NCBI GenBank assembly: GCA_016744795.1
Contig: JADGDR010000002.1
Location: 270,266-334,265, forward strand
Direction of reading: 5' to 3'
Length of the DNA: 64,000 nt
From: Sulfurospirillum sp.
GTDB taxonomy: Bacteria > Campylobacterota > Campylobacteria > Campylobacterales > Sulfurospirillaceae
Part shown: positions 46,757 to 58,050 of the stretch, in pieces
How positions within the stretch are numbered: position 1 is the stretch's first letter
Layout: each line of letters starts with the position of its first letter
Notes under the pieces: model-generated
Databases searched by the model: none
What the model saw: only the letters and a program-made list of their open reading frames with translations
What the model was told of the DNA's origin: nothing
Program-made: the position numbers and the translations under genes

Positions 46757-47947
46757 TTAAAAAAGTATAACCTTTATGATCTTGTCTTTTTTTATGATAT
46801 TTTCATCTTCATTTGTGATCAAAATTGCATTGCTTTGTACTATTGGTGTTATCATCCCGGAGCCATATCTATTTTTTCCGAAAACTTTAAACTCTCCTTC
46901 TTTCATATAACCAAGTACTATATTGACTCTTCCTTGTTTTACTTTGAATTCTTCACTATTTTGTGCTAAAACTATTGCATGTTTAGTTTCGCTATTTCCT
47001 TGTAAATTTTTTAAAGCAGGAATAAGAAACAAAAACCCATTGATATAAGCTGCTAAAGGATTACCAGGCATCGAAGCTACAAGAGTATCGTTCATTTTTC
47101 CCATCATAGTTGGACGTCCAGGTTTTATGTTGATACCATGAAAAGACTCTTCAAAACCATTTTTCTTTAGTGCCTCTTCAACAAAATCAGCTTCACCCAT
47201 ACTAATGCCACCAGTAGTAACTATAGCATCATATTTTCTCATATTTTTAAAGTATTCAATGCTTTCTTTAAGGTTATCAGGGATTACACCACAATAATCA
47301 GCTTCAAATCCATGTTCATGTAACAAAGCTAGTAAAGCAGCTGAATTTACATTGTATATCTCATCATCACTTGCTTCTTCCCATGGTTCTTTTAGTTCAT
47401 CACCTGTTGAAAATATTGCTATGCTTATCTTTTTGTAAACACAAACAGTACTAATACCTTGTGAAGCTAACATAGCAATATGACTTGAGTTTATAAGCTC
47501 ATCCTTATTAAAAAGCGGACTTTCTAGTTTTTGCTCTTCTCCTTTTAACCGAAGAGCGTTTCCTTTATTGGTTTTATCACCAATTTCAACTTCGATTTTA
47601 TTATAACTTATAGTGTTTTCAAAAGGTATGATAGTATCAACGTCATTTGGTACTTTTGCCCCAGTCATGATCTTATAACACTCATTTTTACTTAAACATG
47701 ATTCAATACTCATACCTGCATATATAGTCTTTTTTACCCTTAATGTCTTACCACTATCAATATGTTTAAAAGCAAAACCATCCATTGCTGCATTGTTAAA
47801 AGCTGGTAAGCTTTTTTTACATGTAATAGGTTCAGCTAAAATACGTCCAAGAGAATCAAATAAAGGTATATACTCTTTTGGATTCTTTTTTTTTAAAAGA
47901 TTACTTGAAACTTCAAGTGCTTTATCAAAGCTAATAGTTTGTAACAT
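46757..47947 (-). CDS. moeA: Molybdopterin molybdenumtransferase
   Basis: 396 residues. AMDGFAF near 53, the MoCF domain GDELKEPW and VTTGGISMGEADFV near 240, and PGNPLAAYINGFLFL near 315 are MoeA signatures. It inserts molybdate into adenylated molybdopterin. Starts within the murA stop (TAATG). Confidence 0.94.
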   Translation of the reverse strand: MLQTISFDKALEVSSNLLKKKNPKEYIPLFDSLGRILAEPITCKKSLPAFNNAAMDGFAFKHIDSGKTLRVKKTIYAGMSIESCLSKNECYKIMTGAKVPNDVDTIIPFENTISYNKIEVEIGDKTNKGNALRLKGEEQKLESPLFNKDELINSSHIAMLASQGISTVCVYKKISIAIFSTGDELKEPWEEASDDEIYNVNSAALLALLHEHGFEADYCGVIPDNLKESIEYFKNMRKYDAIVTTGGISMGEADFVEEALKKNGFEESFHGINIKPGRPTMMGKMNDTLVASMPGNPLAAYINGFLFLIPALKNLQGNSETKHAIVLAQNSEEFKVKQGRVNIVLGYMKEGEFKVFGKNRYGSGMITPIVQSNAILITNEDENIIKKDKIIKVILF

Positions 47948-49209
47948 TACTCTTCTAACCTCTCTATTTTAGCGCCAAGAAGTGAAAATTTACCTTCTAA
48001 ATTCTCATAACCACGGTCTAAATGATATATTCTGTGCACTTTTGTAGTCCCCTTAGCAACAAAAGCAGCAAGAATGAGGGCTGAGCTAGCTCTTAGGTCA
48101 GTTGCCATGACATCTGCTGCATTTAGTTCTGTGTTGCCCTCTACTGTAGCACTATGACCTTTTAATTTTATATTAGTTCCCATACGACTAAGTTCACTAA
48201 CATGCATAAATCTATTTTCAAATAGTCTTTCATCTATAATACTAGTTCCGCTTGCCTGTGTACAAAGTGCCATAAATTGAGCTTGCATATCTGTTGGAAA
48301 TCCTGGGTATTCCGTAGTTTCTATATCTGCTGGTAGAATTTTTTCAGTTGGTATAATTGTTATAGTCTCTTTAGTTGTTTCTATACCGAATCCCATTTGA
48401 ATTAGTTTTAATGTGATAGCTTCAATATGTTCCGGAATCACATCAGTTATGGTTATTTGGGAGTTTGTTATCGCTCCTGCACAAAGATATGTACCAGCTT
48501 CAATTCTATCAGGAATCACTTTGAAATTTTTCATATCAAGAAGTTTTCCATAGCTACCTATAATAGTAAGATTTGCTGTACCTACACCTTCTATTTTTAC
48601 ACCTGCATTTTGTAAAACTTCACAAAGTTGAACTACTTCAGGCTCTTTTGCAACATTTACTAGTTTTGTGACACCATGAGCTAAAGAAGCTGCCATTATG
48701 ATATTTTCACTCCCAGTTACAGTTACTTTATCAAAAATTATAGTTGTGCCCTTTAAACCTTGAGGTGCTGTAGCTAAAACGTAACCATCTTTTAATTCTA
48801 TTTTTGCTCCCATCTGTTCTAATGCTTTTAAATGCAAATCAATAGGACGTTGTCCTATGGCACAACCGCCTGGCATTGAAACTTCACAATGTCCAAAACG
48901 AGCTAATAGTGGTCCTAGAGTCAATATAGAAGCTCTCATTGTTCTTACAATATCGTAGTTTGCACAAGCCGATTTTACCTTTGTTGTATCTATTGTGACA
49001 TTATTGTTTTCATATGAAGAAATAGAACCTAAATTTCCTAAAAGAGTAAGTAAGGTTTTGACGTCTGCAACCTCTGGTACATTAGTGATATTGATTTTGT
49101 TTTTAGATAGCAAAGTAGCTGCAAGAAGTGGAAGAGCTGCATTTTTAGCTCCTGATATACTCACAGAGCCTTTTAATTTTTGATTGCCTTGTATTGATAA
49201 ATAGTACAT
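47947..49209 (-). CDS. murA: UDP-N-acetylglucosamine 1-carboxyvinyltransferase
   Basis: 420 residues from ATG 49209 ([14 protein letters not shown]), standard length; AAGGA stands 10 bases upstream. The catalytic Cys is in [14 protein letters not shown] near 117, so the enzyme is of the fosfomycin-sensitive Cys type. First committed step of peptidoglycan synthesis. Confidence 0.95.
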   Translation of the reverse strand: MYYLSIQGNQKLKGSVSISGAKNAALPLLAATLLSKNKINITNVPEVADVKTLLTLLGNLGSISSYENNNVTIDTTKVKSACANYDIVRTMRASILTLGPLLARFGHCEVSMPGGCAIGQRPIDLHLKALEQMGAKIELKDGYVLATAPQGLKGTTIIFDKVTVTGSENIIMAASLAHGVTKLVNVAKEPEVVQLCEVLQNAGVKIEGVGTANLTIIGSYGKLLDMKNFKVIPDRIEAGTYLCAGAITNSQITITDVIPEHIEAITLKLIQMGFGIETTKETITIIPTEKILPADIETTEYPGFPTDMQAQFMALCTQASGTSIIDERLFENRFMHVSELSRMGTNIKLKGHSATVEGNTELNAADVMATDLRASSALILAAFVAKGTTKVHRIYHLDRGYENLEGKFSLLGAKIERLEE

Positions 49210-49308
49210 TGGGTATATTTCCTTGGTTTTAATCATAACATTGTATAGAAATAAATATAAAACTATAGTTATAGGTAATTTTTAGATTATTTTGATACTA
49301 TTATATAA

Positions 49309-49629
49309 GTGGTAGGAGGTATAGATATAAACAAGTTCAAATATATTAATTTTAGCCATCTTTATTTTGGAAAACAAAGATTGGGCTATCTATTTAGTAT
49401 GAAAAATAGTTTTGCTAGTTACAAAAGTTTCGACTTAGGTACAGGTATGACTGACGTATCGTTTGCTGATATTGTTTTTATTGAAATTAATAGACTTAGT
49501 AAAACTAATGTTCATGTTTTAAATACTATTGTCAAAAAAAATATCACAAAAGAGATATATCTCTTTTGTGAAGATATAGAAAATAAATTTTTATTAAAGT
49601 TTGCTCTTCATTTTTCCTTAAATAAATAA
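49309..49629 (+). pseudogene. GGDEF-like/PilZ protein, N-terminal fragment
   Basis: About 106 codons ending at an in-frame TAA (49627-49629). The ribosome site GGAGG (49315-49319) is followed by ATA GAT ATA rather than an ATG, so the natural start may be mutated (ATA at 49321 is best placed); GTG 49309 lies upstream of the site. Text such as SFADIVFIEINRLS and EIYLFCEDIENKFLLKFALHF continues in the same frame after the stop. Confidence 0.55.
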
Positions 49630-50577
49630 ATTTTATTAAAAGATGATAAAATTAATTTAGAAAAAGTTTTACTTGATGCATCAAAGAAATTGAAGATAAA
49701 AGTAGATGATAAAATGCAAGTAGATATGAGTAAAAAAATAAATTTATTTTTCTCACTCATGATTTTTAATAATAATAAACTTATATTCGCAAATGAAAAA
49801 ACAAAGACTCTTTTTGCAACTGAAGAACTTCTTTCTTTAGAGAATATTGTTAAAAATAATGAAGATATATATACGCTTTTAACACAAAATTTTAGGGGTG
49901 AAAAAAATGTTATTATGCAAAATATTGATGGAGAAGATTGGAATTATACTTTTTTCTTAGATGTATTTCCTAATAGTGATGATAAACTTTTAACTATTAT
50001 GCCTCAAAATAAAGTTGAAAAAACAGAAGCTTTTTTAAGAACTATAAATAGATTTAAGCTTATAGAAATTTTAAAAGATAGACTAGCACAAAATAGTGTA
50101 AATAAAACACCAATATCTATACTTTGCGTTAATATAAGTAATTATGATAAACTTGTTGATTCTAGTGGTAGCATTGTGATGCATGATTTTGTTAAAAAAT
50201 TTATACAAAAACTCTGTTTTTATAAGAATTCTTGCCAAGATTTATCTCAGTGGAGTCCTCACTTTTTTATTTTCTTAATAGAAGGAGATAGTTTTGAAAA
50301 TGTGAGACAACAACTTGATTCTATGCATCAAAAACTTATATATAGTGAGATAGATAAAGCTGTTTCACCTATCATTACATCTTCAGCTTTAAGTATAGGT
50401 AAGTTAAGCATAAATGACGTTATAGATTCAATAGAGCAGATAAATTCGCATAATTTTACTAATATTGATTTTAACAGTGGTGATTATTTTGAGATAAATC
50501 ACTTGAATGATTATTTAGAAGATGATGCTAAATTGAGCATTATTTACAGAGTTGTATTGCAAATCAAACACAAATAA
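49630..50577 (+). pseudogene. GGDEF-like/PilZ protein, central fragment
   Basis: Same reading frame as the preceding fragment, resuming directly after its stop with ILLKDDKINLEKVLLDASKK. The segment TPISILCVNISNYDKLVDSS near 50110 onward and SQWSPHFFIFLIEGDSFENV resemble a degenerate GGDEF domain without the GG[DE]EF signature. It ends at a stop caused by a frameshift near 50555. Confidence 0.55.
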
Positions 50578-51218
50578 AACTTCTCAATATTTATAAGGGA
50601 TTATGTATTAATACGGTATCTAGTGTTTTAAAAATTAAAGAAAATAGTTATTTTATTCATTGTGAAAATCTACAAGCCTATTCTATGAAGTTTGATAAAA
50701 AAACTATTATACAATCACCAGATCTCCCAAAAGATATAGAAGCTGATATTAAATATATAAATATCGAAAAACAATATGCTATCGTAGAAAATCTAAAGTA
50801 TCTAGAATTTAGTGCAAATAATAGACAGCATACAAGAGTTCAACCTAGCATAAGAACACCATTAACTTTTAGATATGAACGTTATTCATATCAAGGTGAG
50901 ATACTTGATATTTCAACTCAAGCAATAGCTATAAAGTTTAATCAATCTTTGAGTCCTGAGTTTAATTCCAAAGAAGTTGAGTTACAATTTAAGATTCCTG
51001 ATGATTCTATGAATGAAGGGTTTGCTTATATGAATGTTACGGCTAAAGTTGTAAATGTAAGTGAAGTAGATATAAATAAAAGTAGAATCATTGCTATGAT
51101 TAATCCAGAGGCTCCTTATGATTCGTATTTATTGAAGTATATGTATGATAGACAAAAAGAGTTAATATTAGAACTTAAACGAGCAATAAAAGTACATAAG
51201 GCTAAAAAAAGTGTATGA
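50556..51218 (+). pseudogene. GGDEF-like/PilZ protein, C-terminal PilZ fragment
   Basis: After a one-base shift the coding resumes: IANQTQIKLLNIYKGLCINT, VSSVLKIKENSYFIHCENLQ. It includes a PilZ domain with RQHTR (the RxxxR c-di-GMP contact) and DISTQAIA, where the usual final Gly of (D/N)xSxxG is Ala. From ATG 50685 alone it could still yield a 177-residue PilZ protein. The GGDEF-like plus PilZ order suggests a c-di-GMP effector. Confidence 0.6.
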
Positions 51219-51247
51219 AAACCACTTTGTTAAAAACAAAGTGGTTT
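51219..51247. terminator. Bidirectional terminator between PilZ fragment and dcuB
   Basis: Perfect 13-bp stem, AAACCACTTTGTT at 51219-51231 and AACAAAGTGGTTT at 51235-51247, three-base loop, between convergent genes. Confidence 0.8.
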
Positions 51248-51255
51248 AAGTATGT

Positions 51256-52599
51256 TTAAATAATACCTACAAGTGTTGCTACTATATAACTTACTGTTAA
51301 AGAAGTTCCCACTCCTATGATTCCTGGAATAATAAAACTATGATTTATTACAAACCTTCCAATTTTAGTTGTTCCTGACCTATCAAAGTTTATTGCTGCT
51401 AAGTCACTTGGGTATGTTGGTAAAATAAAGTAACCATAACAAGAAGCTGCAAATGCCACAACTAAACCTGCGTCAACACCAATACTAAGTGCAATTGGTA
51501 CCATTGCTGCAAGAGTTGCACCTTGAGAGTTGATTAATTTTGATACTAGAACAAAAACTACAGCATATGCCCATGGGTAAACTTGTAGAATTCCACCTAA
51601 AGTCTCTTTAATATCACCTATATGTGCACCAAACATTGTTTTTGTCATCCAAGCGATACCAAAAACGGCTACTAATGCAATCATACCTGATTTAAATACT
51701 TCGTTATTCGCTACAGCTTTTCCTTTTACATCACCTACCACATAGATTACTGCACCAGCTAGTAACATAAACATTTGAATAACTAAAACCATAGATAACG
51801 GTTTGCCATTGATTATTGGTCTTAACTCTGGCATTGCTCCTAAAGTTGCAATTACTGCTATTGATCCTAAAAATATCCACATAGAATACCATTGTTTAGC
51901 TGGCAACTTAACACCTTGTAGTGTTTTAGATTCACCATAAACATATTTTTTAGTTTCTTCATCACTAATAAGTTTTTGAAAACTTGCATCATCTTCAAGG
52001 TTTTTACCTCTACGCATACTCCAAATTCCCATTACTAATACACCTGTTAGTGTACCAGGAATTGTTATTGATAAAAGACCAATTAAATCTACTTCTTGTC
52101 CATTTGACATTACATGACCAGAAAGCATTGCAATTAAAGAAACAACAGCAACAGATACTGGAGATATAATAATACCCATTTGAGCTGCAACTGTACTTGC
52201 GGCTAAAGGTCTTTCTGGACGGATACCAGTTTTAATTGAAATATCATAAATAATTGGTAACATAGTGTATACAACATGACCTGTTCCACAAAGAAACGTT
52301 AAAGTAACTGTTGTAAATGGTGCCAAAATAGTAATATATTTAGGGTGTTTCCTTAAAATCTTTTCTGCAATTTGAAGCATAACATCAAGCCCACCTGAGG
52401 CTTGCAACGTTGCTCCTGCACAAATAACTGATAACATAACAAGCATAACTTTTATAGGTGGGTTTCCTGGTGCTAGCCCAAACCCAAATACTAAAACAAC
52501 TACACCTATACCTCCAAATAAACCTAAAGCGATTCCGCCTTTCCTTGCAGCATAAAACAATACTGCTAAAACAACTAAGAGTTGAATGTAAAAATCCAT
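51256..52599 (-). CDS. dcuB: Anaerobic C4-dicarboxylate transporter DcuB
   Basis: 447 residues, about 10-12 TM helices. The sequence follows E. coli DcuB closely ([84 protein letters not shown]). DcuB exchanges fumarate for succinate during fumarate respiration. A two-component system is divergently transcribed from a shared 115-base spacer, suggesting it controls dcuB. Confidence 0.94.
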   Translation of the reverse strand: MDFYIQLLVVLAVLFYAARKGGIALGLFGGIGVVVLVFGFGLAPGNPPIKVMLVMLSVICAGATLQASGGLDVMLQIAEKILRKHPKYITILAPFTTVTLTFLCGTGHVVYTMLPIIYDISIKTGIRPERPLAASTVAAQMGIIISPVSVAVVSLIAMLSGHVMSNGQEVDLIGLLSITIPGTLTGVLVMGIWSMRRGKNLEDDASFQKLISDEETKKYVYGESKTLQGVKLPAKQWYSMWIFLGSIAVIATLGAMPELRPIINGKPLSMVLVIQMFMLLAGAVIYVVGDVKGKAVANNEVFKSGMIALVAVFGIAWMTKTMFGAHIGDIKETLGGILQVYPWAYAVVFVLVSKLINSQGATLAAMVPIALSIGVDAGLVVAFAASCYGYFILPTYPSDLAAINFDRSGTTKIGRFVINHSFIIPGIIGVGTSLTVSYIVATLVGII

Positions 52600-52714
52600 T
52601 TTGATCTTTCTCCCTTTTTGATAAATTTCATATTTGTAAGTATAGAGTTATATTAGGTATATAAATGAGACTTTTTTGGATAGAATGGTTAAAAAATTTA
52701 ATTAAAGGTAAAAG

Positions 52715-54937
52715 ATGAAGATAGTTTTATTATTAATAAGTTTAATAATTGGGTTATATGCAAATGAAACAAAAGAGATTTTACTTTTACACTCTTATAA
52801 CAAAGGATTAAAATGGAGTGATGGCATATCACAAGGTGTTGAAGAGGCAATGCTTAAACATCCTGAATATGAATTAACAACGGATTATATGGATAGTAAA
52901 AAGATAGATTCTTTTGAATATTTTGATTTATTAATAGATCTTTACCAAAAAAAATATATTAATAGAAAATATAAAGTTATTATTGCTGCAGATAATTATG
53001 CATATAATTTTGCTTTAAAAAATCATGAAAAATTATTTCATAATATTCCTATTGTTTTTTGTGGGGTAGAAAATTTTAATAAAAAGAAAATTCCTATAAA
53101 ATTACAAAATTACGTGACAGGAGTTATTGAATATAAAGAGATTAAAAAAAATATAAAATTAATAAAAAAAGTTCTTCCTGATGTAAAAACTATTTATATA
53201 ATAAGTGATAACTCTTTTTCTTCTTTAGTTATTAAAAAACAGATATTAAGCAGAGCAAAAGAGTTTAAAAAAGATTTAAATATAATATATGATAATGAAA
53301 TTGAGATGGAAACTATTTCTCAAAAAATAAATAATTTACCAAAGAATAGTGTGATTTTATTTACAAGTTTGTACAGAGATAAAAACTATAGGTATATTCC
53401 CTATAATGAATTAAGACTTTTTTTTAAGTCTTCTAAAATACCAATTTTTGCTGTAAATAAAATTCATTTAGGAGAAGGTGTATTGGGTGGAGTGATGATA
53501 AACCCTTATCAACAAGGTTATCTTGCCACGCAAAAAGCCTTTGAAATACTAAATGGCAAAAATATACTTAACATAAAGATTGATAAACCAGCAGGTGAAT
53601 ATAATTTTGATTATAATATATTAAAAAAATTTAATATTAATAGATTAAATATACCAACAAATGCAAATATAATTAACAAACCAAAAACCTTTTTCGAAAA
53701 AAATAGAGAATTGGTTGAAAGTGCATTCTCAATGCTACCTCTTTTATTATTTCTTTTGTTAGGACTTATTGTAAATATAATTAGAAGAATACGTGTAGAA
53801 ATTAAGCTTATAGAAAAAAATAAATTAGATAATGTGCTACTTAATAATGTACAAAGTGGTATTTTTTGGAAAAGTAATGATGATATACTTTTAGGTTGTA
53901 ATCAACCTTTATGTAATTTTTTAAATTTATCGAAAGAAGAAATTATAGGCAAAAAAATGAAAGAAATCATGCCTGAATTGTGTCAAAAAATTTTTAAACC
54001 TGATGAATTCATAAATGAAATAGAAATGACATTAACTAATAAAACTAAAGAACGTATAAATGTTTTAATTAAAAGGAAACAGTATTATAACAATAAAAAT
54101 GAAGAGGCTGGAATTATAACTATCATAAGTGATATGACTAAGATGAAAAAATTAGAGGCTCAAAGAAAAAAAGATGAACAATTTATAATACAACGCTCAA
54201 AACTCTCAGAAATAGGTGAAATGATGGCTTCAGTTGCCCATCAATGGAAAAATCCCTTAGTAGAAATTTCTGCTATTGCTCAAGAATTGCAATATAAAAG
54301 GAAAAAAGCTCAAATTACTCAAGAAGATACAGATTTATTTGTATATGACATCATGACTCAAGTTGGATATATGACAAATACTATAGATGACTTTAGAAAT
54401 TTTATAAAACCTTCATCTTTTAAGAGTGAATTTAGTGTAAATAAAGCAGTTAAAGAGCTTCTTAACATAATTGAACATAATATTAAATATAATTATATTA
54501 AAGTTAATATTGTATATGAAAATAATTTAGAGTATTTTATATTTGGATATTCAAATGAGTTTAAACAATCTATTCTTAATATAATAAATAACGCAAAAGA
54601 TAGTATAATAAAAAGAAAAGAGAAAGAAGATATAAATGGTGTTATTTCTTTATATATAAAAAATTCACAAAATATGGTGTGTATTAATATTAAAGATAAT
54701 GGTTTAGGAATTCCTAAAGAAAAATTAAATTCAATATTTGAACCATTTATTACAAGCAAAAAAGGTGGAGATGGTTTTGGGTTGTATATGGTAAAACTCA
54801 TTATTGAAGATAAAATGGGAGGTAGTATTAGTGCTCTTGAATGCGAAAATGGAGCAGAAATAATGATATGTATTAAAAACAGATTTACTAAAATTGAAAA
54901 AGGACAGTTAAATGAAAGTATTAGTTTTAGAAGATAA
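52715..54937 (+). CDS. Sensor histidine kinase with ABC-binding-protein-like sensor
   Basis: 740 residues. Signal peptide or TM1 (1-17), a periplasmic region of about 315 residues resembling the ABC substrate-binding-like family (KEILLLHSYNKGLKWSDGIS, DNYAYNFALKN, PIVFCGVENFN), TM2 at about 345-362, a PAS domain (LLNNVQSGIFWKSND onward), HisKA with phosphoacceptor H509 in SVAHQWKNPL, and HATPase_c with DNGLGIPKEKL and GDGFGLYMVK. Divergent from dcuB; likely senses a carboxylate or related solute. Overlaps the response regulator by 26 bases. Confidence 0.88.
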   Translation: MKIVLLLISLIIGLYANETKEILLLHSYNKGLKWSDGISQGVEEAMLKHPEYELTTDYMDSKKIDSFEYFDLLIDLYQKKYINRKYKVIIAADNYAYNFALKNHEKLFHNIPIVFCGVENFNKKKIPIKLQNYVTGVIEYKEIKKNIKLIKKVLPDVKTIYIISDNSFSSLVIKKQILSRAKEFKKDLNIIYDNEIEMETISQKINNLPKNSVILFTSLYRDKNYRYIPYNELRLFFKSSKIPIFAVNKIHLGEGVLGGVMINPYQQGYLATQKAFEILNGKNILNIKIDKPAGEYNFDYNILKKFNINRLNIPTNANIINKPKTFFEKNRELVESAFSMLPLLLFLLLGLIVNIIRRIRVEIKLIEKNKLDNVLLNNVQSGIFWKSNDDILLGCNQPLCNFLNLSKEEIIGKKMKEIMPELCQKIFKPDEFINEIEMTLTNKTKERINVLIKRKQYYNNKNEEAGIITIISDMTKMKKLEAQRKKDEQFIIQRSKLSEIGEMMASVAHQWKNPLVEISAIAQELQYKRKKAQITQEDTDLFVYDIMTQVGYMTNTIDDFRNFIKPSSFKSEFSVNKAVKELLNIIEHNIKYNYIKVNIVYENNLEYFIFGYSNEFKQSILNIINNAKDSIIKRKEKEDINGVISLYIKNSQNMVCINIKDNGLGIPKEKLNSIFEPFITSKKGGDGFGLYMVKLIIEDKMGGSISALECENGAEIMICIKNRFTKIEKGQLNESISFRR

Positions 54938-55565
54938 TAAAAGACTTTCTAATGTCATAATCGATGCGTTAAGGCAAAAAAATTATCATGTAGAACTTTT
55001 TAATGATGGGAAAAAAGCTTTAGAATCTATTGACAATGGATATGATTGTTTTATACTTGATATTAATGTTCCTGGTGTTGATGGATTAAGCTTACTTCGT
55101 GAAATAAGAAGTATGGATAAAAAGACACCAGCCATAATCATTAGTGCAAATGTAGATTTAGAAACTATACAAGATGCGTATAACAAGGGTTGTGATGAGT
55201 ATTTGAAAAAACCATTTTATATGTATGAATTAGAGACTAAATTAGATAAGTTGTGTCAAATAGAAAATAAAATGGTAGATTTGTTAGATGGGTATATTTA
55301 TCATATTTTACAAGAAAAACTTTATAATAAACAAAATACTGAAATAAAACTTGCAAAAAAAGAGATATTTTTGCTAAACCTTTTTTCAAAAAATAAAGAT
55401 AAAATTGTAACATTTACACAAATAGAACTTTATGTTTGGGAAGGTGATCTGACAACAAATGAAAATATAAGAGCACTCATAAAAAGAATTAGAAAAAAAC
55501 TTCCATATAATTCTATAATTTCTCAAGGTGGTATGGGGTATAAATTTAATTTTCTTACAGCTTAG
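54912..55565 (+). CDS. OmpR-family response regulator paired with the ABC-sensor kinase
   Basis: 217 residues. Receiver domain with acidic pocket E7/D8 and phosphoacceptor D50 (CFILDINVPG), then a winged-helix DNA-binding domain ending IISQGGMGYKFNF. Translationally coupled to its kinase. Its stop is immediately followed by the stop of the convergent kinase gene with no spacer. Confidence 0.9.
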   Translation: MKVLVLEDNKRLSNVIIDALRQKNYHVELFNDGKKALESIDNGYDCFILDINVPGVDGLSLLREIRSMDKKTPAIIISANVDLETIQDAYNKGCDEYLKKPFYMYELETKLDKLCQIENKMVDLLDGYIYHILQEKLYNKQNTEIKLAKKEIFLLNLFSKNKDKIVTFTQIELYVWEGDLTTNENIRALIKRIRKKLPYNSIISQGGMGYKFNFLTA

Positions 55566-57386
55566 TTAGGTATAGAGTCCTGCAATTGTAAATCTTGAAC
55601 CATTTGTTATATTGATGGCGAATATCTTACCACCCATTTTATTTTCGATGATAACTTTACACATATAAAGTCCTATTCCTGTACCATAGTCATATTTAGT
55701 AGTAAAATATGGCTCAAATATTTTTTCTTTGTTTGCCTCGTTAATACCTCCACAATTGTCTTCTATATGTAAAGATATTTTATCATTTTTAATATCAGTA
55801 AAGATTTTTATTTTAGGTTCTTTTATATCTCGAAGGAGGGCGATATCTTTTGAATTTGATATTATATTTAAGATTACTTGTGAAAATTCACTTGGGAAGC
55901 CTTTTACATGTAAAGAGTTATCAACTTGTAAGTCTATTTTTATATTATGAAATTTTAGTGAAGAACCCACAATTTTTAGTGCTGACTCAACGGTATGCAA
56001 AATATTAAATTTTTCTTTTTTTGTATTTGGATTATAAAATTCCTTGAAATCATCAATAGTTTTTGACATATATTCAATCAAGTCATTGGCTTCATCTGAC
56101 CTTTTTGTTAGGTACTTTTTATTTAGTTCTTTATAGTCATATGCGGACTCTATATCAAAAAATAGTCCTGATAACTGAGAAAGTGGTTGTCTCCATTGAT
56201 GTGCTATATTACCTATCATCTCACCCATAGAGGCCATTTTCGATTTTTGTATTAGTAGTTGTTCTCCACGTCCAATTTTTATACGATAGTTTTTAAACAT
56301 TCTCTCTATTTTCTTTGAAAGGATGTAAGAGAGAATAAAAAAGATAGATGCAATTGTAAACATCGTTATAACTAATGAAGCTATTTTCTTGTTTAACTTT
56401 TCATTTGCTTTTTTTGTTTTTTGTTTGACAATTTTGTTGATAGAGTTTAGATATGTACCAGCACTTATAAAAGTCCTAATATTTGGTACAAAAGTTGAGT
56501 AAATAAGTTTGTTATTGTATGTATAAAAAACATCAGACTTATAATCGTTGGTAATCAAAATATCTTTTATAGCATTTAATTCATTTTTTCCTGTTATGAT
56601 GTTTTTTTCTAAAACTAGCTTCGAATCACTTATAAGATTATTTAAACTTTTTATGTTGTACAAAAATATAAATTCATCTTGACTAAAGTTTTCTTTTTCA
56701 ATTTTATCAACAATGGTTTTGTTTAGTATATTATTAGATTCAATTCTAGCCCCAGAACCTATAATAATACCAAGGTTAGGAATTTTTTTAGAATAAGTAA
56801 TCTTTTTTACTACTTTACTATCGTTAGGTTTGTACCAAAAATACTCTACAAAACCATTTACATAAAGTATATCTTTTATGAAATTTTTTTCATTTATATC
56901 TTTAAAGTCTATAAAATTTTGCCCTTCATTTTTATGGTGTTTTGTATCAAGAAGTAAAGTACCCTTATCATCAAAGATAAAATAGTGCATTTCATCATTT
57001 ATATTGGTTGCACTTTTTATAATATCTTTAATTATTTGTATAATTTCATTTCTATTTTTATCACTATTTTGCAGTGCAATTGAAAGAGCCAAATTATATG
57101 CTATGAGTGATTGATTTTTAACTTGCTGACTAATTTTTGCTTTGTTTGAATTTTTTTCATAGTTAATATCATTTACGAAGTTTTCGACTAATGTTTTAAT
57201 CGCATATTTTTCCCTCTCTATAAGAGCAGTTTTAAAAGATTTTATATTTTCGTTAACACTCTCTATTTCTGAACTTATAAGAAGATAAACAATAACAAGT
57301 GAAACTACAAATACAACAAAAGTAGAGCCCAAAAGGACTACTCTTTTAATATTTCTTTCTTCATTCGTTCTTTTAGAAGTTATCAA
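55566..57386 (-). CDS. Cache-type sensor histidine kinase downstream of tctA
   Basis: 606 residues. TM1 about 16-36, a periplasmic region of about 300 residues with Cache-like text (HYFIFDDKGTLLLDTKHH, GFVEYFWYKPNDSKVVKKI, NIRTFISAGTYLNSI), TM2 about 340-360, HisKA with H396 in NIAHQWRQPLSQ, and HATPase with EDNCGGI and YGTGIGLYMCK. Closely related to the kinase at 61309-63156. Overlaps its response regulator by 14 bases. Probably senses the Tct substrate. Confidence 0.88.
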   Translation of the reverse strand: MITSKRTNEERNIKRVVLLGSTFVVFVVSLVIVYLLISSEIESVNENIKSFKTALIEREKYAIKTLVENFVNDINYEKNSNKAKISQQVKNQSLIAYNLALSIALQNSDKNRNEIIQIIKDIIKSATNINDEMHYFIFDDKGTLLLDTKHHKNEGQNFIDFKDINEKNFIKDILYVNGFVEYFWYKPNDSKVVKKITYSKKIPNLGIIIGSGARIESNNILNKTIVDKIEKENFSQDEFIFLYNIKSLNNLISDSKLVLEKNIITGKNELNAIKDILITNDYKSDVFYTYNNKLIYSTFVPNIRTFISAGTYLNSINKIVKQKTKKANEKLNKKIASLVITMFTIASIFFILSYILSKKIERMFKNYRIKIGRGEQLLIQKSKMASMGEMIGNIAHQWRQPLSQLSGLFFDIESAYDYKELNKKYLTKRSDEANDLIEYMSKTIDDFKEFYNPNTKKEKFNILHTVESALKIVGSSLKFHNIKIDLQVDNSLHVKGFPSEFSQVILNIISNSKDIALLRDIKEPKIKIFTDIKNDKISLHIEDNCGGINEANKEKIFEPYFTTKYDYGTGIGLYMCKVIIENKMGGKIFAINITNGSRFTIAGLYT

Positions 57387-58050
57387 TTTTTAGTTTGTAT
57401 CCCATATTTGATACATTTCCTATTGCATTAAAGGGTATCTTTTTTCTTAAAAAGCCAATATTTGTTCTTAGTGAGTTTAGACTCATAGGTTCATCGTTCC
57501 AAATTTCATGCTCTATTTGAGTGTAAGTTACAATTTTATCTCTATTGTGTACAAGTAGAGTTAAAAACAGTAGCTCTTTTTTTGTCATATCTATAACTTT
57601 ATCATTTATATAAAACAAAGATGTTCTATAATCATAATAGAATTTACTTGATAAATATAATTTTTTCTCAATTTCTATAGTTGAGATTGCTTTTTCAAGA
57701 GCAGGAATAAGATTTCTTTTTGTTAATGGTTTTACTATATATCTCTCAATATTTAGCTCAACGGCATCTAAAAGGTACTTTGGATCACTAAATGCTGTTG
57801 TTATGATAATTTTTGTCTTAACATCACTTTGACGTATCATTTTTGTTAATTCAATTCCATCTATACGAGGCATTTTTATGTCAGTTATAATGATATCTGG
57901 TTTTTTTTCAATATATAATTTGAAGCCAGCTTCACCATCACTAGCTTCATAAGTATCTTTGAACATTCTTCTTAAAATTCTAAGATTTACATTTCTTACA
58001 CCATCATCATCTTCGATATAGAGTATTGTAAAATCTCTAAATTTAATCAT
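57373..58050 (-). CDS. Response regulator, partner of the downstream Cache kinase
   Basis: 225 residues from ATG 58050 (MIKFRDFTILYIEDD), chosen because AAAGAGGAT lies just upstream and the paralogue at 63827 starts alike; a frame extending to 58143 exists. Receiver domain with phosphoacceptor D57 (DIIITDIKMPRIDG) and C-terminal winged helix ending NVSNMGYKLKI. Encoded directly after tctA; may form part of the tct operon. Confidence 0.88.
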   Translation of the reverse strand: MIKFRDFTILYIEDDDGVRNVNLRILRRMFKDTYEASDGEAGFKLYIEKKPDIIITDIKMPRIDGIELTKMIRQSDVKTKIIITTAFSDPKYLLDAVELNIERYIVKPLTKRNLIPALEKAISTIEIEKKLYLSSKFYYDYRTSLFYINDKVIDMTKKELLFLTLLVHNRDKIVTYTQIEHEIWNDEPMSLNSLRTNIGFLRKKIPFNAIGNVSNMGYKLKIDNF

